Positions 19,118-29,713 are shown, numbered from the stretch's first letter. The stretch: DNA of 64,000 nt from Streptococcus oralis (GCF_001983955.1 NZ_CP019562.1:1-64000); one strand, 5' to 3'. The notes: generated by a model from the letters alone, not told the origin. Program-made: numbers and translations.

Positions 19118-20368
19118 ATGGAATTAGTGCCTGGAATTTCAGCACATTTTGTTCAATCCAAAAAGTTTAAAACAAATAAAATCACTATTCGTTTTACTGC
19201 TCCCTTATCTCTTGAGACAATAGCAGGACGCATGTTAAGTGCAAGTATGTTGGAGACGGCAAATCAAGCTTATCCCACATCACAAGCATTTCGCAGATAC
19301 TTGGCAAGTTTATATGGAACAGATATTTCCACAAGTGCTTATCGTAGAGGGCAAGCACATATTCTTGACTTAACATTTACCTACGTGCGGGATGAGTTTT
19401 TGAGTAAAAAAAATGTCTTGACTTCTCGAATTTTGGAATTGGTAGAACAGACTTTATTTGCTCCCTTAGTTCAAGATGGTGCTTTTGAGTCAGCCTTATT
19501 TGAAATTGAAAGAAAACAGTTATTGGCTAGTTTAGCTACTGATATGGATGATTCATTTTATTTTGCTCATAAGGAGTTGGATAGCTTGTTCTTCCATGAT
19601 GAGCGTCTTCAATTGAGATACAGTGATTTACGAAATAGCATTTCAAATGAGTCTCCAGAAAGTAGCTACACGTGCTTTCAGAATGCTCTGAAGAATGATC
19701 GTATTGATTTCTTTTTCTTAGGTGATTTTAATGAAGTAGAAATCACAGAATCACTGAAGTCATTATCCCTTACAGCTAGAGAGAACTGTGTTCCTATCCA
19801 ATATTATCAGTCTTATTCGAATGTTCTACGAGAGGGAATGATTCAGAGGAATGTTGGGCAATCAATTTTGGAATTAGGGTATCATTCTCCTATAAAATAT
19901 GGCGATGATGAGCATTTGCCCATGCTTGTGATGAATGGTTTGTTGGGTGAATTTGCACATTCGAAACTTTTTACAAACGTTCGTGAAAATGCTGGAATAG
20001 CCTACACAGTCTCTAGTCAATTGGATTTGTTTAGTGGTCTGTTAAGGATGTATGCGGGTATTGATAGAGAAAATCGAAATCAGGCTAGAAAAATGATGAA
20101 TCATCAATTGCTAGATCTGAAAAAGGGTAACTTTACAGATTTTGAGCTTGAACAAACCAAGGAGATGATTCGACGATCTTTGTTGATGGCTCAAGATAAT
20201 CAACAGACCTTAGTTGAAAGAGTCTATTTGAATGCTCTATTGGGGAAATCAAGCTTTGATATTGATCGATTGGTGGCAAAATTAGAGAGTGTTGATAAAG
20301 AAGCTGTATGTAAAGTTGCCAACAGTTTGAAGTTACAAGCGATTTACTTTATGGAAGGAGTAGAATGA
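19118..20368 (+). CDS. yfmF: M16-family peptidase-like protein YfmF
   Basis: A 416-residue M16 (insulinase) family protein lacking the HxxEH zinc motif, so probably the non-catalytic partner of the next gene. In B. subtilis the homologous pair, followed as here by rodZ-like and pgsA genes, is linked to 5-aminopentanol modification of elongation factor P; that role in streptococci is inferred. It overlaps yfmH by 4 bp, indicating coupling. M16 proteins work as two-domain pairs, fitting a heterodimer. Confidence 0.85.
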   Translation: MELVPGISAHFVQSKKFKTNKITIRFTAPLSLETIAGRMLSASMLETANQAYPTSQAFRRYLASLYGTDISTSAYRRGQAHILDLTFTYVRDEFLSKKNVLTSRILELVEQTLFAPLVQDGAFESALFEIERKQLLASLATDMDDSFYFAHKELDSLFFHDERLQLRYSDLRNSISNESPESSYTCFQNALKNDRIDFFFLGDFNEVEITESLKSLSLTARENCVPIQYYQSYSNVLREGMIQRNVGQSILELGYHSPIKYGDDEHLPMLVMNGLLGEFAHSKLFTNVRENAGIAYTVSSQLDLFSGLLRMYAGIDRENRNQARKMMNHQLLDLKKGNFTDFELEQTKEMIRRSLLMAQDNQQTLVERVYLNALLGKSSFDIDRLVAKLESVDKEAVCKVANSLKLQAIYFMEGVE

Positions 20369-21648
20369 CAAAGGTTACTTTTGAAGAAAAATACTATCCT
20401 GCTGTAAAGGAAACAGTCTACAAAACACAATTGTCAAATGGATTGACAGTTTCTTTACTCCCTAAACAAGATTTCAATGAGGTTTATGGGATTGTAACAG
20501 TTCAATTTGGTTCTGTAGATGCAACTTATACAAGCTTGGAAAAAGGTTTACGTCATCATCCAGCAGGAATTGCACATTTTCTTGAACATAAATTGTTTGA
20601 AAGAGAAAATTCTGAGGATATAATGGCTGCTTTTACTCGATTAGGTGCAGATAGTAATGCCTTTACAAGCTTTACTAAGACCAGCTATCTTTTTTCAACA
20701 ATTGACCATCTATTAGAGAATTTAGATTTGCTAGATGAGTTAGTCGGAGATGTTCATTTTACAGAAGAATCAGTTTTAAGGGAACAGGATATTATCCAGC
20801 AAGAACGAGAAATGTACCAAGATGATCCAGATTCACGCTTGTTTTTTGCAACATTAGCCAACCTTTATCCTGATACTCCTTTAGCAACAGATATAGTTGG
20901 AAGTGAAAAATCAATTTCTGATATTCAAGTTTCAAATTTAAAAGAGAACTTTACTGACTTTTACAAACCTGTCAACATGTCACTGTTTTTAGTTGGAAAT
21001 ATTGATGTAAAAGTTGTTGAGGAATACTTTTCGAAAAAGGAAAAGAAGACTTTAGAACAGTTTACCGTTTCAAAAGAGAAACTACCCTTGCAGTCTGTGA
21101 GGCAAACAGATAGTCTTCGGATGGAAGTTTCTTCACCCAAACTTGCTGTTGCGATTAGAGGTAATGGGCAAATAACAGAAGCTGAGTCTTATCGTTACAA
21201 TATTTTATTGAAATTACTATTTACGATGATGTTTGGTTGGACCTCTGATCGTTTTCAAAAGTTATATGAGACTGGGAAGTTAGATGCGTCATTGTCACTT
21301 GAGGTTGAAGTCAACAGTCGCTTTCATTTTGTGATATTGACGATGGATACCAAAGAGCCTGTTTCTCTGTCGCATCAATTTCGGAAAGCGATTCGTCAGT
21401 TTAGTAGTGATACGGATATTACAGAGGAACATTTAGATCTTGTTAAGAGTGAGATGTTTGGGGAATTTTTCAGTAGCATGAACTCCTTGGAATTTATTGC
21501 AACTCAATACGATCCGATGGATCGCGGAGAAACAATTTTTGATTTTCCGAAAATTTTACAGGAAATTACTTTGGAGGATGTTCTAGAAGCTGGACATCGT
21601 TTGATTGATAATGGTGATCTAGTTGATTTTACAATCTTTCCAGCTTAA
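20365..21648 (+). CDS. yfmH: M16-family zinc peptidase YfmH
   Basis: A 427-residue M16 peptidase. The inverted zinc-binding motif HxxEH is present as HFLEHKLFE (near residue 70), with the distal Glu in the QQEREMYQDDPDSR region (near 145). It forms the catalytic half of a probable heterodimer with the upstream gene. The substrate is unknown; see the EF-P link given there. Confidence 0.88.
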   Translation: MTKVTFEEKYYPAVKETVYKTQLSNGLTVSLLPKQDFNEVYGIVTVQFGSVDATYTSLEKGLRHHPAGIAHFLEHKLFERENSEDIMAAFTRLGADSNAFTSFTKTSYLFSTIDHLLENLDLLDELVGDVHFTEESVLREQDIIQQEREMYQDDPDSRLFFATLANLYPDTPLATDIVGSEKSISDIQVSNLKENFTDFYKPVNMSLFLVGNIDVKVVEEYFSKKEKKTLEQFTVSKEKLPLQSVRQTDSLRMEVSSPKLAVAIRGNGQITEAESYRYNILLKLLFTMMFGWTSDRFQKLYETGKLDASLSLEVEVNSRFHFVILTMDTKEPVSLSHQFRKAIRQFSSDTDITEEHLDLVKSEMFGEFFSSMNSLEFIATQYDPMDRGETIFDFPKILQEITLEDVLEAGHRLIDNGDLVDFTIFPA

Positions 21649-21683
21649 AAGATGACTAATACTAGAAAGAAGGAATGGTACGT

Positions 21684-22505
21684 ATGAGAAAAAAAACAAT
21701 TGGCGAGGTTCTACGTTTAGCTAGAATTAACCAGGGATTGAGTTTAGAAGAATTGCAGGAAAAAACTGAAATTCAGTTGCATTTTCTAGAAGCTATGGAG
21801 GCAGATGATTTTGATCAACTTCCTAGTACCTTCTATGCTCGTTCTTTTTTAAGAAAATATGCCTGGGCAGTAGAGTTAGATGAAAGTATTGTTTTGGATG
21901 CATATGATTCAGGCAGTATGATTACCTACGAAGAGGTAGATGTCGATGAAGAAGACTTGTCTGGTCGCAGACGATCAAATAAGAAAAAAACGTCTTATCT
22001 CCCCTTGTTTTATTTCGTTCTATTTGCTTTGTCGATTTTAATTTTTGTGACTTACTATGTCTGGAACTACATCCAAACTCAGCCAAGTCCTTCTTCAGCT
22101 AATTATAGTGTTGTGAACTCGACTAGTTCAACAACCTCATCTAGTTCATCTTCTAGTAGTCAGACGTCTAGCTCGTCTTCTACTACGGAATCAACTATTA
22201 CAGTGTCAGGTGAAGGAAACCGCATTGAAGCTCGGTATAAAACGAGTAAGGAAACGGCTACGATTCAACTGGCAGTTTCAGATGCAACTAGTTGGGTAAG
22301 TGTTTCAGGAAGTGAGCTGGAGGGTGGTGTGACACTATCCGCAGACAATAAGAATGCAAAAACAACAGTTTCAACTAAGAATCCCGTTACCATTACTTTA
22401 GGTGTAGTGAAGGGAGTTACTGTGACTGTGGACAATCAAATGATTGATACTTCGAAGCTGACAACTCAGACTGGAACTGTAACACTTACATTTACTACAG
22501 ATTAA
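21684..22505 (+). CDS. rodZ: RodZ-like cell-shape protein (HTH_25 domain)
   Basis: About 273 residues. A cytoplasmic helix-turn-helix of the Cro/RodZ type (IGEVLRLARINQGLSLEELQ, about 4-65) is followed by a basic stretch, one transmembrane segment (about 107-130), a Ser/Thr-rich wall-spanning linker and a C-terminal DUF4115-like beta domain. The ATG at 21684 is preferred over 21675 because AAGGA ends at 21674, leaving proper spacing only for the later start. RodZ links peripheral wall synthesis to division. Confidence 0.88.
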   Translation: MRKKTIGEVLRLARINQGLSLEELQEKTEIQLHFLEAMEADDFDQLPSTFYARSFLRKYAWAVELDESIVLDAYDSGSMITYEEVDVDEEDLSGRRRSNKKKTSYLPLFYFVLFALSILIFVTYYVWNYIQTQPSPSSANYSVVNSTSSTTSSSSSSSSQTSSSSSTTESTITVSGEGNRIEARYKTSKETATIQLAVSDATSWVSVSGSELEGGVTLSADNKNAKTTVSTKNPVTITLGVVKGVTVTVDNQMIDTSKLTTQTGTVTLTFTTD

Positions 22506-22515
22506 GGAAAAATCA

Positions 22516-23061
22516 ATGAAAAAAGAACAAATTCCTAATGTATTAACTATTGGTAGAATTCTCTTTATACCTCTCTTTATTCTTATTTTGACTTTGGGCC
22601 ATTCACAAGGCAGTCATTTGCTGGCAGCGATCATCTTTGCAGTTGCTAGTATAACGGATTATTTTGATGGTTACCTTGCTCGCAAATGGAATGTAGTCAG
22701 CAACTTTGGAAAATTTGCTGATCCGATGGCCGATAAGCTGTTGGTTATGTCAGCTTTTATCATGTTGATTGAGTTAGGCATGGCTCCGGCTTGGGTTGTT
22801 GCTATTATCATCTGTCGTGAACTTGCGGTGACAGGCTTGCGTTTGTTGCTTGTTGAGACGGGAGGGACAGTTCTAGCAGCAGCGATGCCAGGGAAAATCA
22901 AGACCTTTAGTCAGATGTTTGCCATTATTTTTTTGCTCTTACATTGGAATTTAATTGGTCAACTGTTGCTTTATATAGCTTTGTTTTTCACTATCTACTC
23001 TGGCTATGATTATTTCAAGGGTAGCGCTCATGTATTCAAAGGGACATTTGGTTCGAAATGA
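22516..23061 (+). CDS. pgsA: CDP-diacylglycerol-glycerol-3-phosphate 3-phosphatidyltransferase
   Basis: A 181-residue integral membrane CDP-alcohol phosphotransferase making phosphatidylglycerophosphate, the committed step to phosphatidylglycerol. The family motif DG-AR-G-D-D is present (DYFDGYLAR then GKFADPMADK, about residues 54-80), with four or more transmembrane helices. It overlaps ecfA1 by 4 bp. Confidence 0.96.
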   Translation: MKKEQIPNVLTIGRILFIPLFILILTLGHSQGSHLLAAIIFAVASITDYFDGYLARKWNVVSNFGKFADPMADKLLVMSAFIMLIELGMAPAWVVAIIICRELAVTGLRLLLVETGGTVLAAAMPGKIKTFSQMFAIIFLLLHWNLIGQLLLYIALFFTIYSGYDYFKGSAHVFKGTFGSK

Positions 23062-23885
23062 AATCGATTATTGAAGTAAAAAATCTGTCTTTTCGTTATA
23101 AGGAAGACCAGGATCATTATGACGTTAATAATGTCTCGTTTCACGTGAAACGGGGAGAATGGCTTTCGATTGTAGGTCATAATGGAAGTGGAAAATCGAC
23201 AACTATCCGTTTGATTGATGGATTACTTGAAGCAGAGTCTGGGGAAATCTGGATCGATGGGCAATTGCTGTCCTCTGAGAATGTTTGGGACTTACGCCGT
23301 CAAATTGGTATGGTTTTTCAAAATCCAGATAACCAATTTGTGGGGGCAACTGTTGAAGATGATGTCGCCTTTGGATTAGAAAATCAGGGACTTCCTCGAG
23401 AAGAAATGAAGAAGAGAGTGGCTGAATCTTTGGAGTTGGTAGGTATGCTGGACTTTAAGAAGAGAGAACCAGCTCGTTTATCTGGTGGACAAAAACAACG
23501 GGTGGCTATTGCAGGAGTTATTGCCTTGAGGCCAGCTATTTTGATTTTGGACGAGGCTACAAGTATGTTGGATCCTGAAGGACGCAGAGAACTGATTCAG
23601 ACAGTTCAAGAGATACGAAAAGACCACCAGATGACAGTCGTCTCCATTACACATGATTTAGAGGAAGTTGCGATGAGTGACCGTGTATTGGTCATGAAAA
23701 AAGGCCAAGTGGAGTCAACCAGCAGCCCAAGAGAACTTTTTTCTCGGAATGACCTTGACCAGATAGGGTTAGATGAACCTTTTGCTAATCAATTGAGAGA
23801 ATCTTTGAGAGAGACTGGTTATCAGTTGCCGGATGACTATTTGACAGAAGGAGAGCTAGAGGACAAGTTATGGGAATTACTCTAG
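23058..23885 (+). CDS. ecfA1: ECF transporter ATPase EcfA1
   Basis: A 275-residue ATP-binding subunit of the energy-coupling-factor module, which powers uptake of vitamins or metals by interchangeable S components encoded elsewhere. Walker A is GHNGSGKST (near 40), the Q loop MVFQNPDNQ, the signature [12 protein letters not shown] and Walker [12 protein letters not shown]. The 3' end overlaps ecfA2 by 16 bp. A parS palindrome lies in the first 100 bp. Confidence 0.95.
   Translation: MKSIIEVKNLSFRYKEDQDHYDVNNVSFHVKRGEWLSIVGHNGSGKSTTIRLIDGLLEAESGEIWIDGQLLSSENVWDLRRQIGMVFQNPDNQFVGATVEDDVAFGLENQGLPREEMKKRVAESLELVGMLDFKKREPARLSGGQKQRVAIAGVIALRPAILILDEATSMLDPEGRRELIQTVQEIRKDHQMTVVSITHDLEEVAMSDRVLVMKKGQVESTSSPRELFSRNDLDQIGLDEPFANQLRESLRETGYQLPDDYLTEGELEDKLWELL
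23137..23152. other. parS site inside ecfA1
   Basis: CGTTTCACGTGAAACG, a perfect 16-bp palindrome matching 14 of 16 positions of the parS consensus (outer bases differ). It lies in codons for [10 protein letters not shown], so it is maintained within coding sequence. Confidence 0.88.
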
Positions 23886-24709
23886 AAAATGTGAGCTTTA
23901 CCTATCAAGAGGGGACTCCCCTATCTTCATCAGCCTTGACTGATGTTTCTTTGACGATTGAGGATGGCTCCTATACAGCTTTAGTAGGGCACACAGGTAG
24001 TGGGAAATCAACGATTTTACAGCTTTTAAATGGCCTATTGGTACCAAGTAAGGGTTTTGTTCGAGTTTTCGATACCGTCATTACCCCTACATCAACCAAT
24101 AAAGAAATTCGTCGGATTCGAAAGCAAGTCGGTCTAGTGTTTCAATTTGCTGAAAATCAGATTTTTGAAGAGACTGTTTTGAAAGATGTTGCATTTGGAC
24201 CGCAAAATTTTGGAGTTTCTGAGGAAGAGGCCAAGAAAATTGCGCGTGAAAAGTTAGCCTTGGTGGGCATCGATGAGTCACTCTTTGAGCGCAGTCCTTT
24301 TGAACTTTCGGGTGGCCAAATGAGACGTGTGGCTATAGCAGGTATGCTAGCCATGGAGCCAACTGTCTTAGTTTTGGATGAGCCTACAGCTGGACTAGAT
24401 CCTCTGGGCAGAAAAGAATTGATGATCTTGTTTAAAAAACTCCACCTTTCTGGAATGACAATCGTTCTGGTAACGCATTTGATGGATGATGTAGCTGCAT
24501 ATGCTGATCAGGTCTATGTTATGGAAAAGGGACGTTTGGTCAAAAGTGGCAAACCGAGCGAAGTTTTCCAAGATGTAGCCTCTATGGGAAAAGTACAGTT
24601 AGGTGTGCCTAAAATCACAGCCTTTTGTAAACGTTTGGCAGATAGAGGTGTAGCTTTTAAAAAATTGCCAATCAAGATAGAGGAGTTTAAGGAGTCGCTA
24701 AATGGATAG
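23870..24709 (+). CDS. ecfA2: ECF transporter ATPase EcfA2
   Basis: A 279-residue second ATPase of the ECF module, dimerising with EcfA1. Walker A is GHTGSGKST (near 40), the Q loop [11 protein letters not shown], the signature [14 protein letters not shown] and Walker [12 protein letters not shown]. It overlaps both neighbours (16 bp with ecfA1, 8 bp with ecfT), indicating translational coupling. Confidence 0.95.
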   Translation: MGITLENVSFTYQEGTPLSSSALTDVSLTIEDGSYTALVGHTGSGKSTILQLLNGLLVPSKGFVRVFDTVITPTSTNKEIRRIRKQVGLVFQFAENQIFEETVLKDVAFGPQNFGVSEEEAKKIAREKLALVGIDESLFERSPFELSGGQMRRVAIAGMLAMEPTVLVLDEPTAGLDPLGRKELMILFKKLHLSGMTIVLVTHLMDDVAAYADQVYVMEKGRLVKSGKPSEVFQDVASMGKVQLGVPKITAFCKRLADRGVAFKKLPIKIEEFKESLNG

Positions 24710-25496
24710 TATGATTTTAGGGCGTTATATACCGGGGGATTCCATCATTCATCGCTTGGATCCCCGTAGCAAATTGCTTGCCATGATTCTGCTGATTTTG
24801 ATTGTATTTTGGGCCAATAATCCCCTCACCAATCTCATTCTGTTTGTAGCGACAGGTATATTTATCGCTTTGTCAGGCGTTTCCCTCTCATTTTTTGTTC
24901 AGGGATTAAAATCCATGTTCTTCTTGATTGCTTTTACAACTCTTTTTCAGCTCTTTTTCATTTCAAGTGGAAATATCCTATTTGAGTTTTCTTTTATAAA
25001 AATAACGGATTATGCTTTGCAACAAGCAGGAATCATTTTCTGTCGTTTTGTGTTGATTATTTTCTTTTCAACCTTGCTAACATTAACGACCATGCCTTTG
25101 AGTCTGGCAGCCGCAGTTGAAGCTCTTTTAGCACCGCTGAAACGTGTGAAAGTTCCCGTTCATGAAATTGGTCTTATGTTATCAATGAGTTTGCGTTTTG
25201 TTCCAACCTTGATGGATGACACAACGAGAATTATGAATGCTCAAAAAGCTCGTGGAGTTGACTTTGGCGAAGGTAGCATCGTTCAAAAAGTAAAGGCTAT
25301 GATTCCAATTTTAATTCCTCTTTTTGCGACGAGCTTAAAGCGTGCAGATTCATTGGCAATAGCAATGGAAGCGCGTGGTTATCAGGGAGGAAAGGGTAGA
25401 AGTCAGTATAGACAGTTGAGATGGAGTCAAAAGGATACACTGGCAATTCTTGTGATTTTGGTACTGGGATGTTTCTTATTTTTCTTAAAATCTTAG
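24702..25496 (+). CDS. ecfT: ECF transporter transmembrane subunit EcfT
   Basis: A 264-residue membrane scaffold with about five to six hydrophobic segments. The two coupling-helix Ala-Arg-Gly motifs are seen as [13 protein letters not shown] and [12 protein letters not shown] (about residues 175-225). It couples the ATPase pair to S components. Confidence 0.95.
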   Translation: MDSMILGRYIPGDSIIHRLDPRSKLLAMILLILIVFWANNPLTNLILFVATGIFIALSGVSLSFFVQGLKSMFFLIAFTTLFQLFFISSGNILFEFSFIKITDYALQQAGIIFCRFVLIIFFSTLLTLTTMPLSLAAAVEALLAPLKRVKVPVHEIGLMLSMSLRFVPTLMDDTTRIMNAQKARGVDFGEGSIVQKVKAMIPILIPLFATSLKRADSLAIAMEARGYQGGKGRSQYRQLRWSQKDTLAILVILVLGCFLFFLKS

Positions 25497-25556
25497 CAGG
25501 TTTGTAGGATTGATAAGAAGCTCAAAGTAGCAGGTTTTTAGTATAAAGGTAGGAAT

Positions 25557-26372
25557 ATGAACCGTTTTAAAAAATCAAAATATCTAATCATCGTTTTTGT
25601 CACAGTTCTGGCAGTTTCTGTACTATTAGTGACAACCTATTCAAGCGCTATTGTGACGAAACTAGGAGATGGGATTTCCTTGGTAGATAGAATTGTTCAA
25701 AAACCCTTTCAGTGGTTTGATACTTTCAAATCAGATTTGGGACATTTGACGCAGACTTACAATGAAAACGAAAGTCTAAAAAAACAGCTTTATCAACTAG
25801 AGGTGGAGTCTAATCAATCAGAAAGTTTAAAAAATGAAAATGAACAATTACGTCAGTTGCTGGATATGAAGTCAAAATTGCAGGCTACAAAAACCATTGC
25901 AGCAGATGTGATTATGCGAGCTCCAGTATCTTGGAAACAAGAGTTAACAATTGATGCGGGAAGTTCAAAAGGAGCTTCTGAAAATATGTTGGCCATTGCA
26001 AACGGGGGCTTGATTGGTAGTGTTTCAAAGGTGGAGGATCATTCAACAACGGTCAATCTATTGACAAACACCGAAAATTCAGACAAAATTTCTGTTAAAA
26101 TCCTGCATGGCTCTACTGAAATTTACGGGATTATCGTTGGTTATGATAAGGAGTCAGAACTGCTTAAAATTAGCCAATTAAATAGTAACAGTGACATTAG
26201 CGCAGGAGACAAGGTGACTACAGGGGGGCTCGGAAACTTTAATGTTAAGGATATCCCTGTTGGAGAGGTTGTTGCTACAACACACAGCAGTGATTATCTA
26301 ACAAAGGAAGTAACAGTAAAGTTAAGTGCTGACACCAAAAATCTTCATGTGGTTGAGTTAGTGGGGAATTAG
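25557..26372 (+). CDS. mreC: Rod-shape/peripheral growth protein MreC
   Basis: A 271-residue bitopic membrane protein: one transmembrane segment (about 9-30), a coiled coil (about 65-105, rich in E, Q, S and L) and a C-terminal beta domain typical of MreC. It positions peripheral peptidoglycan synthesis in ovococci. It lies 2 bp before mreD; no mreB is present, as in other streptococci. Confidence 0.94.
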   Translation: MNRFKKSKYLIIVFVTVLAVSVLLVTTYSSAIVTKLGDGISLVDRIVQKPFQWFDTFKSDLGHLTQTYNENESLKKQLYQLEVESNQSESLKNENEQLRQLLDMKSKLQATKTIAADVIMRAPVSWKQELTIDAGSSKGASENMLAIANGGLIGSVSKVEDHSTTVNLLTNTENSDKISVKILHGSTEIYGIIVGYDKESELLKISQLNSNSDISAGDKVTTGGLGNFNVKDIPVGEVVATTHSSDYLTKEVTVKLSADTKNLHVVELVGN

Positions 26373-26374
26373 CA

Positions 26375-26869
26375 ATGAGACTGTTAAAACAAATTGGTAT
26401 TTTCTTTTTACTCCCTTTTGTCGTACTAATTGATGCACATATTGGACAATTAGCGGGATCCTTCTTCCCCCACTTTCATTTAGCCAGTCATTTTCTATTC
26501 TTGTTTCTCTTATTTGAGACAATCGAGGTGTCAGAGTATCTCTATCTAGCCTATTGTTGTATAGTGGGTTTGGTTTACGATATTTATTTTTTCCACTTAA
26601 TTGGAATTGCCACGCTTTTGTTTATCTTGATTGGTGCTTCGCTCCATAAGTTTAACAGCGTGATATTGACGAATCGTTGGACAAGGATGTTGACCATTAT
26701 TGTAATCAGTTTTCTGTTTGATATGGGGAGTTATCTTCTTGCTTTGGCTGTGGGATTGACGGTAGATTCTATGCCAGTCTTCATTGTCTATAGTCTTGTC
26801 CCATCAATGATTCTAAACTTCTTATGGATGGTGATTTTCCAATACATTTTTGAAAAATATTATCTATGA
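26375..26869 (+). CDS. mreD: Rod-shape/peripheral growth protein MreD
   Basis: A 164-residue, strongly hydrophobic protein with about five membrane segments, partner of MreC. The order mreC-mreD-pcsB is typical of mitis-group streptococci. Confidence 0.92.
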   Translation: MRLLKQIGIFFLLPFVVLIDAHIGQLAGSFFPHFHLASHFLFLFLLFETIEVSEYLYLAYCCIVGLVYDIYFFHLIGIATLLFILIGASLHKFNSVILTNRWTRMLTIIVISFLFDMGSYLLALAVGLTVDSMPVFIVYSLVPSMILNFLWMVIFQYIFEKYYL

Positions 26870-26883
26870 GAAAGAAATATAAA

Positions 26884-26927
26884 TGTAACAAAGGCGTAAT
26901 ATTTATTATGTCTTTTTTTGGTATACT
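26884..26927 (+). promoter_or_regulatory. pcsB promoter with WalR (VicR)-like box
   Basis: TGTAAC-N5-CGTAAT at 26884-26900 matches the WalR direct repeat TGTWAH-N5-TGTWAH with one base off, followed by TATACT at 26922-26927. pcsB is the main essential WalR target in pneumococcus. Confidence 0.75.
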
Positions 26928-26962
26928 AGTAATGTCTTAAATAGAAGGAGTATTCACACAAT

Positions 26963-28174
26963 ATGAAGAAAAAAATCTTAGCGTCACTTTTGTTAAGTAC
27001 AGTATTGGTTTCACAAGCGGCGGTATTAACAACTGTTCATGCTGAAACAACTGATGAAAAAATTGCTGCTCAAGATAGTAAAATCAGTGACTTGTCAGCT
27101 AAACAAAAAGAAGCTCAAAAACAAGTAGATGAAATCCAAACGCAAGTTACAGCTATTCAAACACAACAAGCAAGCTTGCAAGCTGAAAATGAAACACTTC
27201 AAGCTGAGTCTAAGAAACTTGAAGGAGAAATTACAGAGCTTTCTAAGAACATTGTTGCTCGTAATGACTCATTGGAAAAACAAGCACGTAGCGCACAAAC
27301 AAACGGTGCTGCAACTAGCTACATCAACACAATTGTAAACTCAAAATCAATTACTGAAGCTATTTCACGTGTTGCAGCCATGAGCGAGATTGTATCAGCT
27401 AACAACAAAATGTTGGAACAACAAAAGGCTGATAAAAAATCAATTGCTGAAAAACAAGTTACGAATAACGAAGCTATCAATACCGTAATTGCCAACCAAC
27501 AAACTCTTGCTGACGATGCACAAGCATTGACAACAAAACAAGCAGAGTTGAAAGTTGCTGAGTTAAACCTTGCTGCAGAGAAAGCTACTGCAGAAAGTGA
27601 TAAAGCTACTTTATTGGAACAAAAAGCAGCAGCAGAGGCAGAAGCAAAAGCAGCAGCTGAAGCAGAAGCAGCTTATAAAGCACGTCAAACAAGCCAACAA
27701 CAATCAGTTGTTGCTTCTGGAAATACAACACTTTCAGATCAAGTGCAAGCAACTTCAAGCTCTTCATCAGATGATGATTCAAGCTACACTCCGGCACCTG
27801 CTCCAACTCCAACTAGACAGCGTCCAACATACAGTACAAATGCTTCAAGTTATCCTGTAGGTCAATGTACATGGGGTGCTAAGACCTTGGCTCCATGGGC
27901 CGGTGATTATTGGGGTAATGGCGGTCAGTGGGCAGCTAGTGCAGCGGCAGCTGGATTCCGTACAGGTTCTACCCCACAAGTTGGTGCAATTGCTTCATGG
28001 GATGATGGAGGATACGGACATGTAGCAGTTGTTACGGCTGTTGAGTCCCCAACTCGCATTCAAGTTTCAGAATGTAACTATGATGGTAGCGGAACTCAAC
28101 CAATCGGAAATTATCGTGGATGGTTTAATCCCACAGCATCACGTGGTACAGTAAGATATATTTACCCAAACTAA
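26963..28174 (+). CDS. pcsB: Cell-division peptidoglycan hydrolase PcsB
   Basis: A 403-residue secreted hydrolase. The signal peptide (about 1-27) ends VHAE. A long coiled coil (about 33-235) docks on FtsEX, an Ala-rich and Ser/Pro linker follows, and the C-terminal CHAP amidase/endopeptidase domain has catalytic Cys in VGQCTWGAK (near 293) and His in GYGHVAVV (near 344). It splits septal wall during division. Expression is probably under WalR through the upstream box. Confidence 0.96.
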   Translation: MKKKILASLLLSTVLVSQAAVLTTVHAETTDEKIAAQDSKISDLSAKQKEAQKQVDEIQTQVTAIQTQQASLQAENETLQAESKKLEGEITELSKNIVARNDSLEKQARSAQTNGAATSYINTIVNSKSITEAISRVAAMSEIVSANNKMLEQQKADKKSIAEKQVTNNEAINTVIANQQTLADDAQALTTKQAELKVAELNLAAEKATAESDKATLLEQKAAAEAEAKAAAEAEAAYKARQTSQQQSVVASGNTTLSDQVQATSSSSSDDDSSYTPAPAPTPTRQRPTYSTNASSYPVGQCTWGAKTLAPWAGDYWGNGGQWAASAAAAGFRTGSTPQVGAIASWDDGGYGHVAVVTAVESPTRIQVSECNYDGSGTQPIGNYRGWFNPTASRGTVRYIYPN

Positions 28175-28200
28175 CATATTAATTATTATTAAAAAATTTA

Positions 28201-28227
28201 GGGTGAGGTTTTATTAATCTCACCCTT
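28201..28227 (+). terminator. Terminator after pcsB
   Basis: GGGTGAG / CTCACCC stem with a 12-nt loop and a short T-run. Confidence 0.75.
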
Positions 28228-28375
28228 TGTATAGTATTAATAAAAAATTTTCATCAGAACGTTTTTATCATTATGGAATTAAAGATTGGATGAAAATTAT
28301 CAGATATATAGCTAGAATAAGTATGTTTATCTAACGAAAGAATAACAAGGTTTTAAGAGAGTTGGTACTGGAATT

Positions 28376-29587
28376 ATGTTTACTTATAAAATGAATGTTG
28401 ATGTTCATGAGTGGGATTTATTTTTACAAAATCATCCTCAAGGAAATTTATTGCAGAGTAGTGATTGGGCCAAGATAAAGGATACTTGGGGGAATGAGAG
28501 AGTTGGATTTTATAAAGAAAATCAACTAGTTGGAGTAGCGAATATATTAATCCAGCCTCTTCCATTAGGATTTTCCATGTTCTATATTCCAAGAGGTCCA
28601 GTTATTAATTATGAAGATAAAGAACTTTTGAAATTTGTGCTTTTAACATTGAAAAAACTTGCTAAAAAAAGCCATGCAATAATGGTTAAATTTGATCCAA
28701 GTCTTTTCATCAGCCTAAGTCTTATCGATCAAGAAACTATCCAAAATTCTAAAACTTTTGAAATTATTGAGGAATTGCAAAAAAACAAAGTTCATTGGAC
28801 AGGTTTGACAAAGGATATGGCCGAAAACATACAACCTCGTTTTCAAGCTAATATTCATAAAGAAAACTTCTCGCTAGATCAACTATCCAAGTCTACTAAA
28901 CAGACAATCCGAACTGCAAGAAATAAAGGATTGGAAGTGAAATTTGGTGGCCTTGATTTATTAGATGAATTTTCATTTTTAATGAAGAAAACAGAGTCTC
29001 GTAAGAATATCAGTTTACGAGGTAAAGATTATTATCAGAAGTTACTGAATACTTATCCTGATCACTCCTTCATCACACTGAGCTATTTAGACTTACCTAA
29101 TAGACTGAAAGAAGTTGAGCAGCAACTCGAAAAGAATCTTAAAATAGCGCAGAAGTTCACAGATAAAACGAAGGAAAGTAAAATAAGAGATAATCAGCAA
29201 GAGAGAAAACGATTAGAGGAAGAAATTTCTTTCCTTAAGAGTTATATTGATAGAGGGGATAGTATTGTCCCGTTGTCTGGCACTTTAACCATCGAATTTG
29301 GGAAAACTTCTGAAAACTTATATGCTGGAATGAATGAGGAATTTAGGCATTATCAACCTGCTATTCCAACATGGTTTGAGACTGCTCAATATTCATTTGA
29401 ACGTGGGGCAGATACTCATAATATGGGTGGAATTGAAAACAACTTAGAAGGTGGGTTATTTAATTTTAAGTCTAAGTTTAATCCCACTATTGAAGAATTT
29501 GCTGGTGAGTTTAACTATCCAATTAGTTCATTATATTTCTTGTTTAATTTAGCTTATAAGATTCGTAAGAAACTTCGAAGTAGATAG
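28376..29587 (+). CDS. FemX/MurM-like tRNA-dependent aminoacyltransferase
   Basis: A 403-residue FemABX protein. These enzymes move amino acids from aminoacyl-tRNA onto the lipid II stem peptide, building cross-bridges. Two GNAT-like halves are visible: GNLLQSSDWAKIK (near 24) and YIPRGPVINYED (near 72) in the first, and NMGGIENNLEGGLFNFKSKFNP (near 355) in the second. They are separated by a long charged helical arm (about 240-300) typical of seryl-tRNA-synthetase-like insertions. As I remember pneumococcal gene order, pcsB is followed directly by rpsB, so this gene would be an insertion; murM/murN lie elsewhere there. Substrate (Ser, Ala or Gly) cannot be told from sequence. Confidence 0.88.
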   Translation: MFTYKMNVDVHEWDLFLQNHPQGNLLQSSDWAKIKDTWGNERVGFYKENQLVGVANILIQPLPLGFSMFYIPRGPVINYEDKELLKFVLLTLKKLAKKSHAIMVKFDPSLFISLSLIDQETIQNSKTFEIIEELQKNKVHWTGLTKDMAENIQPRFQANIHKENFSLDQLSKSTKQTIRTARNKGLEVKFGGLDLLDEFSFLMKKTESRKNISLRGKDYYQKLLNTYPDHSFITLSYLDLPNRLKEVEQQLEKNLKIAQKFTDKTKESKIRDNQQERKRLEEEISFLKSYIDRGDSIVPLSGTLTIEFGKTSENLYAGMNEEFRHYQPAIPTWFETAQYSFERGADTHNMGGIENNLEGGLFNFKSKFNPTIEEFAGEFNYPISSLYFLFNLAYKIRKKLRSR

Positions 29588-29639
29588 CATAAACTAATTA
29601 TTTTGTCACTACATTAAATTTAAAAAAATTAGCTATCAG

Positions 29640-29672
29640 AACATCTCAGCAGTATATGTTGAGATGTTTTAA
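29640..29672 (+). terminator. Terminator after the FemX-like gene
   Basis: AACATCTCA / TGAGATGTT stem with a loop of about 11 nt, ending in T-rich sequence. Confidence 0.75.
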
Positions 29673-29713
29673 ATTTAGAGCTTTTAACTAGTAATTTAGT
29701 ATCATAAAATCAC

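Noticed and set aside
27364..27379. parS-like TTTCACGTG in pcsB
   Set aside because: Only one half-site matches; the other arm is not palindromic.
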